Of a stretch of 64,000 nt of DNA, positions 55,552 to 64,000 are shown piece after piece; positions within the stretch are counted from its first letter, which is position 1; the number at the start of each line of letters is the position of its first letter. The stretch is taken from NCBI GenBank assembly GCA_030789695.1, contig CM061138.1, positions 184,055,051-184,119,050 of the forward strand, in the 5' to 3' direction. The notes under the pieces are model-generated. The model had not been told where the DNA came from, did no database searches, and was given only the letters and a program-made list of their open reading frames with translations. The position numbers and the translations under genes are program-made. This DNA is from Scilla litardierei. Lineage: Eukaryota; Streptophyta; Magnoliopsida; Asparagales; Asparagaceae.

Positions 55552-55965
55552 TGATGTGATCCGGGTCTATACCAAGCGGATTGGCGCACACCCAAGGGGG
55601 TGACTTATCCTTTTGCTCATTAGCGAGTTGTGTGTTTAACAATTGGAGGGTTTTCGTTCATTAGTCGAGTTGTGTGTTTAGCCATTAGAGTGCTAATTAG
55701 TCTTTTACTTATTTTCATGATTAGGAGGGGTTAAAAGCCTACGAGCCAGCCCTAATTTGTTTTATCGAAGAACGATCAATTGGGAGTAGTTTCTTGTTAG
55801 GGATTTGGGAGATTAGGCTTGATCCATCAATTCAAGCTAAGGAGAGATCCACTCCAGAAGGGATCGCCTATTTTAATATCAATTTCCATTGTCCAAATCA
55901 AATTTCGTTTCTTTCTTTCCACTAAAAAATCTGAACTTTTGCTACGATTAACCCTAATCGTATTA
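55552..55965 (+). repeat. 5' LTR of the 2.7-kb gag-only element
   Basis: 414 bp, highly similar to 57834-58246. Its last bases GTATTA differ from GTATCA in the 3' LTR. Confidence 0.9.
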
Positions 55966-55990
55966 ATTTGGTATCAGAGCACTCGATTCT

Positions 55991-57770
55991 ATGGCAAGCA
56001 CACGAGCGACTGCGATGAAAACTCTGAAGGAGCGACTGGATGCGGAGATCTTCGGGTTGCGGAAGGAGATGATGGATATGAAGGAAGAGATCAAGGCAGA
56101 TCTGAGCGCAACCATGGATGAGAAGATGAATCGGATGTCGGAGCGTCGAGCGATACTCGCGCGAGATGAAGGAGGGGTTTACCGAGTTGGCGAAGATGTT
56201 TCAACAACAATTTTTTCAGCGAGATACGGATCCGAAATCATCCGGATCTTCAGATCTGATCTAGAGAACAAACCCGGAAAATGGCGACGGCGGAAGGCAA
56301 ACCCTAGCCCTATGGTTTGACGGAGGGACTTCCCCTTCATGGGGGATGCCACGGGACGAAGGGAGGATGGACGGGCCCACCAGTGGCCTGCCGGTGATCG
56401 GTCGCCCCCAACTGGGGGCGGTAAAGGCGGGCGGCCCCAAATCGGGGCCGCCAGAGGGCAACCGCCCCCTTTTGGGGGCGGCGGGTAGCATCGGGCCTAT
56501 CTGGGGCCCGCTGGGGGGAATTCCACCCCCCATGGGGGCGGCGGAGGGTGGCGCCCCCTACTTGGGGGCAGGGGGGATTTCCGCCCCCGGCGGGGTGGGG
56601 GGAATTGGCAGGCGGGCCCACCTGGGGCCCGCAGATGGAGACCCACCCGCAACGGGGGGCAGAGGAGAGTGGCCGGCCCATTTGGGGCCCACAGGCGGTG
56701 CGCATACCTCGTGGGGGCAGCAAGGACGGGCGGGCCCATCTGGGGCCCACATGACGATTTCCCCTCCTTTTGGGGGCGTCGAAGAAGGGTGGCTACGTGG
56801 AGGACTCCGGCGAGAGCAGGTTGACGAGTGGGACGATGTAGGTGCACTCGTCAATGAGAGGGCCAGGGGAGATGTGGGACAATGGAGGACTGAGGAGCAT
56901 CCTTACCAGAGGCATCAGGCAGCCAACGGGGAAGGGCCACCACGAGGTGACACCAACCCAGAGACGAGGATGAGGAAGTTGAAGGCACCGCTGTTCGATG
57001 GGAAGGACCCCGATGGATGGATTTACCAAATAGAGAGGTATTTTGATGTCACAGGCTTCACTGAGGCGGAGAGACTGAGGGCGGTAGCATTGAGCTTCGA
57101 GGGTGAGGCTCTTGGGTGGTACAGGTGGACCCAGAAGCAGAGGCCGATACGGACGTGGAGGGAGCTGACAGAGTGCCTCATGGAGAGGTTTCAGGAGACC
57201 CACGCGGGGGGAGGGGGCTGTTTGAGCAGTTGTACACCTTGCGACAGGATGAGACCGTGCGGGACTATATCATGAAGTTCGAGACACTCGCGAGCCGAGT
57301 GGATGGTGTGTCTGCGGAATCGCTGGAGGGAAATTTTTTGAAGGGGCTGGAGTTAGCCGTGAGAGCAGAGCTGGGAGTACATGACCCTCAGGGGCTGGCA
57401 GCCATGATACGAGTGGCTAGGAGAGCGAAGGACAGGTTGGCTAAAGAGAGAAAGTCTAGGGGTCCGGGGGCGGATCGACATACCGCAGTCCAGCACCTAC
57501 TGAGACAACCCAGACCACTGTGGGGGCACCGGCGACGACAAGGGGGATGCGATAGAGACACGGCCGGGAGGGCAGACTTGCCGCATGACAGAGGCCGAGA
57601 TGAGGGAGCGGAGCACCAATGGCCTTTGCTTCAAGTGTGACGAGAGGTTTACACCGGGGCACCGTTGCGCAGGGAGGGCCATGCAGCTGGAGGTGGCAGC
57701 AGATGAGGATCTTGTGGTGATGCTTAACGGAGGTGGGGACGAGGCAGAGCCGCGCCCATATTTAGATTAG
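55991..57770 (+). pseudogene. Gag of the 2.7-kb element
   Basis: ATG 25 bases after the LTR (MASTRATAMKTLKERLDAEI, coiled-coil-like). A frame change leads into a Gly/Pro-rich stretch encoded by the GC-rich block (56346-56770). The Gag core follows: RKLKAPLFDGKDPDGWIYQ, EGEALGWYRWTQK, then after a frameshift near 57210 FEQLYTLRQDETVRDYIMKF, GNFLKGLELAVRAEL, and in a third frame GLCFKCDERFTPGHRCAGRA (the knuckle). It ends TAG at 57768-57770. Same architecture as the gag at 45882-47705. Confidence 0.75.
56346..56770 (+). repeat. Degenerate GC-rich tandem repeat in gag
   Basis: Units of roughly 60 bp (GGCGGGCCCATCTGGGGCCC-like and CCGCCCCCAATTGGGGGCGG-like) are repeated with many variants. Each holds palindromic GGGGCCC cores. 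Both strands are open for long distances, which explains the long Pro- and Gly-rich frames. Confidence 0.7.
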
Positions 57771-57833
57771 AGAAGATGGACGCCATCATCAGACTGCAAC
57801 CTTAAGGACAAGGTTCATTTTTTGGGGGAGTAA

Positions 57834-58246
57834 TGATGTGATCCGGGTCTACACCAGGCGGAGTGTCGCACACCCAAGGGGGTGACTTATCCTTTTGCTC
57901 ATTAGCGAGTTGTGTGTTTAACAATTGGAGGGTTTTCGTTCATTAGTCGAGTTGTGTGTTTAGCCATTAGAGGGCTAATTAGTCTTTTACTTATTTTTCA
58001 TGATTATGAGGGGTTAAAAGCCTACGAGCCGGCCCTAATTTGTTTTATCGAAGAACGATCAATTGAGAGTAGTTTCTTATTAGGGATTTGTGGATTAGGC
58101 TTGATCCATCAATTCAAGCTAGGGAGAGATCCACTCCAAAAGAGATCGCCTATTTTAATATCAATTTTCATTGTCCAAATCAAATTTCTTTTCTTTCTTT
58201 CCACTAAAAATCTGAACTTTTGCTATGATTAACCCTAATTGTATCA
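57834..58246 (+). repeat. 3' LTR of the 2.7-kb gag-only element
   Basis: 413 bp, TGATGTGATCC...TTGTATCA, followed by TSD ACTTC. Confidence 0.9.
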
Positions 58247-58541
58247 ACTTCTCACCAAGTGCATCTCATAACGCTTTCACGTTCGTCTCCTCCATGAAAG
58301 GGTACTTCTTCTCCTTTGTCATGTAAAGCCGAATCGTGCCGCAAGCGGTCCGGTTCATCATCCTCCACTCCGAGTCCAACGTCGTAGTCGGCCTCTTATC
58401 TAGTACTTGATCTTGTCCAAGTTGGTTCAAGATGTCAAGTACTTCGCATCTTCACATGCCGAAGTTGATACCCCCATCGAACTTCTCAATTTCGAACTTC
58501 GTATTGGATACGATAGTTCGCATTGTTGAAGATTGCGCCAT
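58247..58541 (-). pseudogene. Ty1/copia gag, N-terminal part
   Basis: Minus strand, ATG at 58541: MAQSSTMRTIVSNTKFEIEK FDGG is followed by a stop where the conserved FxxW usually lies, then DILNQLGQDQVLD. It runs into the nested element at 58251. The primer site (58606-58618, minus TTGGTATCGGAGC) lies 65 bases upstream of the ATG. Confidence 0.65.
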
Positions 58542-58619
58542 TGGAGTAGATGGATTGTCGTCGCGATCTTTGTCCATCTTCTTCGTCTAGATCTTCGTAT
58601 CCAAAGCTCCGATACCAAT

Positions 58620-59031
58620 TGTTGTGCGTCATGCGGAAGCAATCAGATCGTCGAAGTATCTAGCACGAATAACAAATAGAGAGATCATACAAAGGATTTA
58701 GGCCGCCTTAACGACCAAGGAAACACTTCTCTTGATTTCAATTAGGAGATACAAACGACACTCAACTACTCCTAAGAAATCCCTACAAATGGCTCTCTCA
58801 AAGATGGCTCTCAATGATCTTATGGAATTTCCAATAGGACCTCATACAAATTTCCCCAATGCTTCAGTAGAAGCTCAATTGGATTCACAATTTTTCGATG
58901 ATCAATAACCAAGCACTTGCCCTCCTTTTATACTAGATGAAGGGTGAGGGGGTTGGTGCACCAAACAAGGGCAGCCCACATGGGCTGCTGGAAATTTTCA
59001 GCAGCCCCATCGAGCCAATTTATCACAGAAA
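58620..59031 (-). repeat. 5' LTR of the copia element (right limit uncertain)
   Basis: Plus strand starts TGTTGTGCGTCATGC next to the primer site. A TATAAAAGG on the minus strand (58931-58939) gives a promoter. The outer end may be ...TTTATCACA at 59031, but no partner LTR exists to confirm it. Confidence 0.5.
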
Positions 59032-59745
59032 AGACCACTACTACTTTAATAATCTTAGGTAACACACTATAACCTTTGGTTCAAGAAAAAACCAAACTCA
59101 TTAATAATTCGAAGAAGAAAATAATAGAGAAAACATCTTTTTGGCTATCAAACAACCCTTTGTCGGCCCCTTAGTCTGCCTTCTACATTTCTATATGCAG
59201 TCGTAAATTATACACGAAAATTTGTAGAAAAGCCTAACTGAAATAAGGGGTTAAATACCATTAACAAACCCTAATGAGTTTGTTTGGCAATTCGGATCTA
59301 AAGCGGATTCATATCCGCACCTGCAAGCGTGCCCGCTTCACCATGCGCGCCCCTCTGCTTCAGCATTGGTTGTTGGATCGAGATGAACATCGATCCATCT
59401 TGTGTCGCGTGGCCAAACTGCTGCCGCTTGTGTCGCGTGCGATCGAGCACGTGCACCAATGTCGGATCGAGGTGATCATCGCTTCATCTTGTGTCTCATG
59501 GTCAAATAGCTGCCGACTGTGTCGCGTGCGATCGAGCACGTGTTGCTGCCACATTGCACGCGCTGTGTGCACGCCATGCGCTGCGCTCATGCATGCATCG
59601 CGTGCATGGGGCTGCGTACGTGGGCCATGAGCTCGCGGATGGCACAGTAGTGGGCCGTTGTGCCAAAAAAAACCACCGAAAACCAATGGACTCGGCCACA
59701 CTGTTCATTATTCTGAGCCATAGAAAAATCGGATTCTAGATTTCA
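59032..59745. repeat. LTR-like repeat related to 50760-51345
   Basis: Shares AATAATCTTGG-like, GGTTTAAATA(T/C)C and TGGGCCGTTG.....AAAA blocks and the end TGTTCATTATTCTG with the duplicated repeat at 50.7-52.2 kb. It includes its own local duplication: a TCGAT..CATCTTGTGTC block at 59386-59406 and 59466-59496. Confidence 0.5.
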
Positions 59746-60371
59746 GATTATCAGTGTTTTGAACTCCAAAAAAAATCTCTAAAAAATTCTTATAAATCAT
59801 AAATTAATCTTGGGATATTTTTGATGTTTTGTATCACATCAAAAATCAGATATTTTTGAAATACCTGATTTTTATAGAAGAATCTGACTACAAGCCGGTT
59901 ATTGATACTAGTCTTGACTCTTGACAGAAATATCAGAAAGATAAAAAGGAAGATGATACAAACGAGATGATGCAGGTCATCTGTTTTATTTATTTATCCC
60001 ATTTAATTCCTTTTAAAGACAATTTCCTCGTTAAAAAAATAAAAAGTAGCTTACATGAATTTATTTGATGCCTTTGTGCTTGAAATTTACTTGGTTCGTT
60101 TGTCCTGGTTGATTTCTAGATATTTAGCACTAGTTCAATTACCACTTCAGTGATTGCCAAATACATGGAGACCACCATCGAAACTCTGGAGGCCTCCATC
60201 TTTTGTTATTTACTTGACTTTGACAAAAAAGTTTATGTTATTTTATATTCTAACTTTCTTTTGGACCTTTTGAAATCTCAAGATACCTTCTTATCTCCTG
60301 GTTCATATGCAGCAGACTGTTAAGGATTGGACAATTTGTTTTGAAATTTAATCGGTAAAATCTGTTATCAG

Positions 60372-60847
60372 ATAGAAGGAACTGCTCTGGAAATTATGGA
60401 ACCAGTTGTTGATGATGGAGAGACAAACTTGCATCCTGAGGTCATATCAGAGGGACGGCAGTCTGGTAATTAAGAGCATTTTATTATCATCATAATTTGT
60501 TCCTCAACAAACACACGTGGTATTTGCGTTTGGCAGCTGACTTTCATTCATATTCTTTTACATAGCTAAACTGAATAAATGTTGTATGTGAATTTTGGGT
60601 TGAAACCTTAGGCTTAAATGAGCTTCCTCGGGCTTCAGGAGGGCGGGGTGGATTTGAGTTCGAGCTCACTGCCACGATTGGCTATGCAAGTCTGAGTTCT
60701 AGCCCGAGTTCAAGTAGACACCCTATTATGGCTGGAGATTGCTCGACGCAGCCAGTCCCACACGTCATAATCAGAGATGCTGGACTATGTAACTTGCGAC
60801 AGTCCAAGGAGTTGCCAAGCCAAATGCGTTCTTCATCTCATGGTTGA
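60372..60847 (+). CDS. Last two exons of an unidentified host gene
   Basis: Exon 60372-60465 (acceptor TTATCAG, donor GTAATT) reads IEGTALEIMEPVVDDGET and is phase 1 at its end. Exon 60612-60847 (acceptor CCTTAG) completes the Gly codon and reads LNELPRASGGRGGFEFEL, a Ser-rich stretch, HVIIRDAGLCNLRQSKELP and a TGA at 60845-60847. The join is in frame, so splicing is well supported. Upstream exons were not found; the 60147-60230 region is a weak candidate. No family is recognised. Confidence 0.55.
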
Positions 60848-61407
60848 TCTCCGAGACAGACTCATCATTGGAGGAGGAATCATGATGTAGTTCTTTTTTT
60901 CCTTTCTGTGGCTCGGTAAGATCTTTGTAATAATAATACTTGATCTAGCTGCTACTGATAGGGAAGAGTTTGTTCTTCCTTTTTTTTGTTAACTATCTAA
61001 GCGAAAACTAATGTGGTTCTCACTTGTTTTACCTGCTTGGCAAGCCTTTTACTTAAAACAAGTTGAGAATAGCACGACTGTTTATGGGTTAATAGTGATT
61101 TATGGCATTTTGGTCTAATTGGCATACGGTTGACAGGGTCTGGATCCAAAATGCAGCTAACAGGCAGTCATTTATCTGATTACAATTCAATCAGTCCTTG
61201 CTTAACCAACTGTTTACTTAACTAACCAACCAACCGGTTGAAACGACTCCTTTTTGTTTGGGCTTCCATGTTTAAAGTCTTGCAGCAAATAAATCTTGGA
61301 CTTGGTCTTTAACCGAGGGCATGCAAGGTCGAGCATAGCTCTCATGAATTGCAGCAGGCTATAAGCATGATGCTCAAAATAATACTGACGGACAGGCAGC
61401 AGCAGCG

Positions 61408-61435
61408 TGTTCCTCTCTCTCTCTCTCTCTCTCTG
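61408..61435 (+). repeat. CT microsatellite near a likely transcription start
   Basis: A run of about 11 CT units about 270 bases upstream of the ATG at 61704. Such pyrimidine patches are common around plant transcription starts. Confidence 0.6.
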
Positions 61436-61703
61436 GGCCCTTGCTTTGCTATGCTTTGGTTTGCGGGTAAAAGATAAGGTTTTGGAGTCTCTCCACTCTC
61501 TCATTCTTGTGTCTCTGTTTCATTTCCTCTCAGGTTTTCAATATTTCATTCCTGCTTCATTCCCTCCCTCCACCCCTGAATTCATCAGCTCCTAATACTA
61601 CCAAGGAGTAGACTGGTGCTTGGCCTGCCAAAAAAACGAGATGGATTGATGAACATCAAAAACTCTTAATAGAATAGAGCAGAACACGGCAGCGACAACA
61701 CAA

Positions 61704-62480
61704 GTGAGGAGAAGGGGAGAGTATATGAACATGGGCCTCCATCTTTGCTTATTTTCAGTGTTTTCTCCTAGAGATTTTCTTCCTCAGCACCGCTGCTACA
61801 ATATCCGCTCCCCTCCGGCTTACTTGACGGCCGCCTCCTCTCTTTCATGCTCTCCCAGTCCCAGACTCATGAGGAGGGGGATGAGATTCTCTTGCAACTG
61901 CTACCACGACTACAACTACTGCAGCAGCAGCAGCACCCCCAAGTCAGTTCAGTTTGCTTCTCTCCTGAAAAGAAATTTTCATTTTTACCTTTTATTAGTT
62001 GGATTCTATCTCTCTGTGTTTATTCATTTCAACATTTTTTATGCTGACATTGGCTGGACATAATTTATAATTATAATTATTATTTATTCTCTGTCTTCTC
62101 CTTGCTGATCTAGGCCGAGTAATAGAAGAGGTTTCGCTTGCCAAGCAACCACGGAGACAGGACCAGAGAGCAACCACAACCATGAAAGTGTAGAACCACC
62201 ATTTTCAGTATTTTGAAGAAAACCCCACAACTTATTTGAACATTGCTTCTTTCTTCCATTCAACGACATCCATTTGTCCATCTGCCTGATAAGGAGATGC
62301 ATCCTTCCCTTTCAGAAAGATTGTTTTCACTTATGAAATGCTTGTGAAAGAAGAATAACTTGTTCGTAATTGTCATGTTTCCATCAGAACAAAGACGAAC
62401 CTGCTACCCCAGAATCATCAAATTTGAAGAGTTCACTTGAGAGAATTGACAGTATGCTCAGAGCTCCAGATAGCATCCAG
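61704..62480 (+). CDS. First three exons of a probable plastid-targeted protein (gene continues right)
   Basis: Exon 1 61704-61942 (donor GTCAGT), exon 2 62114-62207 (acceptor ATCTAG, donor GTATTT), exon 3 62388-62480 (acceptor CATCAG, donor GTATAC). Lengths 239+94+93 keep one frame of 142 codons. The N-terminus is rich in Ser, Arg, Tyr and Cys with few acids, like a chloroplast transit peptide. Exon 2 reads NRRGFACQATTETGPESNHN, exon 3 NLKSSLERIDSMLRAPDSIQ. MNMGLHL (61725) is an alternative start. The rest of the gene is not in the window or is separated by the repeats to the right. Family not recognised. Confidence 0.5.
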
Positions 62481-62570
62481 GTATACTCCTAGCCAAACAA
62501 ATGGACTTTAGCAGTTTATTCTATTTACTGCCCATTCGTTTGGTATTTCACAACTTTTAGATACCATTAT

Positions 62571-62804
62571 TGTTGGGATGTGAACAATAGTCCCACATCG
62601 GTTGTGAGTAGGGACGGTCTTGGGTTTATAATAGTGCCCACAAATCCCCACATTGGTATGATATTGTCCAATTGAGCACACCGGTCCAATTGGTTTTGCG
62701 CTTGAGCTTTCCTCCAAAAGGTCAATGGAGATTTATACCCATATGATAAACCCAAGACCCTCCCTGCTCACAACTGATGTGGGACTACTGTTCACATCCC
62801 AACA
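62571..62804. mobile_element. Fold-back element with 58-bp inverted arms
   Basis: Left arm TGTTGGGATGTGAACAATAG, TCCCACATCGGTTGTGAG...; the right arm is its inverse complement, ending TGTTCACATCCCAACA, with about five mismatches over 58 bases and a spacer of about 115 bp. The arm sequence is of the kind seen at LTR starts (TGTTGG...AGTCCCACATCGG). It lies in the intron after exon 3 of the gene at 61704. Confidence 0.65.
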
Positions 62805-64000
62805 GTCCTCCCCTCGAACAAAGGCACACATCGAGCCTTTCCTTGAACAATCACTCATCTGCCTTGCTCCATCTAGACCATGGTCACGAGCCTCTTGCTC
62901 TTTCAATTGGTTTGGGTATCAACTCATCCAATCGATTGAGACCAACTCAAGCTTCTAATGCGATTTGGCGTACGCCTTACGTGAAGGCTGAAGTAGCTCT
63001 ATCCTCGATCACCGTGTGTAGGGTGGAGTGTGAGAGGCCACACACGCGCTATGAAGGATTGGCTTAACCGGTTGCCAACGGAGCATCAACCGGTTAACTG
63101 AACAACTTGGAGCTCTGTCGTCTTTTTAATAGAGCGTACTGCAGATCATTACGTCATTCACTATGGAGCATGCTAACTTTAGCGAGGAATCCAGTGGATC
63201 AAACATCGGGAGTACATGATTTGGCTCTTATACTATGTTAAATTTGTATAATGAGGCCCACAAATGCCACTTGTTGCGAAAAGATCCCATGCGGAACTAG
63301 CAAACCCTACGACTAGCTAGGAAGTATAATTCACAAATATCAGATCTCCACAACAACAAGCAATCTCATCATATCTGGATCTACAAAAGCAAAGAAAGCA
63401 AATGAAGAACACATCCATCCAAATAAGGCAGAAAGTAAAGGAGGCACTGAACTTTATCCTGGTCGGTCAAGCTTTAACCTACTTCAACATCTGAGACAAG
63501 TCCTCTATCTGATCAGAGATTACAAGCTTACATCGACTTCTTCTACACCCTTAAGTGAGTAATAACTTGGATAAAATACCAAGCTCCCACTATCAACTCA
63601 CCAAGAAGCAGTAAAAAGAAAAAGAAGACCCAAGAACCTAAGAAATCCTAAAAGCCCAAGCTGTCTCTTCTATGGTTCCAATCTCTTCTAATCTCTCTTC
63701 AACGTTTTCTTAATCAATGCTCAACAACTCTAGTTTTCAAGTTCTTCAAAGCTCTCATCAAGTCATGACCTAACATCTGTTAAGAATCCCTTTAAATAGC
63801 CCCAAGAGATGCTAATATCGTGGCCATTGGATTGAGCAACTGCTCAATCCAATGGTCACAGATCGGCCCCCAAAAAACAAAGCAAACGGCTATCAGATGT
63901 CTGGAGTTTTCCTTTCCGACGTATAGCCCCGGGTCAGACGTCTGGCTGATGATCTCTAAACATCTGCAAAAGAAAGAAACTGAGTTGGTTCCCGTTAGAA
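62805..64000. other. Repeat-derived, non-coding right end
   Basis: CTCCCCTCGAACAAAGGCAC and CTCTTATACTATGTTAAATT (63216-63242, resembling a decayed reverse complement of an iMet primer site) suggest an old LTR retrotransposon remnant. No coding sequence was seen. Confidence 0.35.

Larger units (their letters stand above)
55552..58246 (+). mobile_element. Gag-only Reina-type derivative with GC-rich insert (2.7 kb)
   Basis: LTRs of 414 and 413 bp (55552-55965, 57834-58246) start TGATGTGATCC and end GTAT(T/C)A. The target duplication ACTTC lies at 55547-55551 and 58247-58251. The primer site TGGTATCAGAGC is at 55969-55980. It contains Gag only, plus a short pol C-terminal remnant before the purine tract (TTTTTTGGGGGAGTAA). 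It is inserted in the copia gag. Confidence 0.9.

Noticed and set aside
56261..57203. Minus-strand Pro-rich ORFs
   Set aside because: Antisense shadows of the GC-rich repeat and gag core.

Overview
This is nuclear DNA of a flowering plant, dominated by nested and decaying transposable elements. The marks are spliced genes with GT..AG introns, an intact five-exon cytosolic ribosomal protein P0 gene with a telo-box promoter, and plant-specific retrotransposon lineages (Athila/Tat, Tekay, Reina, copia), plus SINE, LINE and hAT pieces. The P0 protein carries an N-terminal TLIRRCI stretch that I associate with monocots, but I do not make a species call.

Layout: 1-3518 is the 3' end of an Athila/Tat-type element with its 3' LTR. 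From about 4.2 kb to 36.5 kb lies one large, decayed Tat-type Ty3/gypsy element read on the minus strand. Its 5' LTR is at 35263-36484, its gag is split, and its protease, RT, dual RNase H and integrase end at 21291. Beyond the integrase it carries a 218-bp satellite array (17922-21205), a small promoter-bearing pseudogene, and an opposite-strand accessory gene of the 'putative gypsy type transposon' family (4389-16502). Two younger elements sit inside it. One is a complete Tekay-type chromovirus (5309-15027, TSD TGGCT, LTRs of 2444 bp) that split the accessory gene. The other is a gag-only element with three LTRs (26749-34645, TSD TCCCT) that split the Tat gag.

36485-41300 holds the RPLP0 gene (37169-39421, minus), its promoter and a SINE with target-site duplications. 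42.0-45.5 kb holds a non-autonomous hAT element and a possible old solo LTR. 45.5-48.9 kb is a LINE relic split by a short-LTR gag-only element (45581-48041). 49.8-52.2 kb is a tandemly duplicated repeat. 52.2-59.0 kb is a fused remnant: the 3' half of a Reina-type chromovirus joined to the 5' half of a copia element. The copia gag is itself split by a second gag-only Reina derivative (55552-58246). 60.3-62.5 kb contains exons of two host genes on the plus strand (the last two exons of one, the first three of another, probably plastid-targeted). The rest is repeats.

Most notable: the Tekay gag-pol appears to contain two real introns (113 bp before the protease, 71 bp inside the integrase core). 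Removing them restores the frame exactly, and the remaining premature stops are all TAG, mostly at positions that look like former CAG codons.
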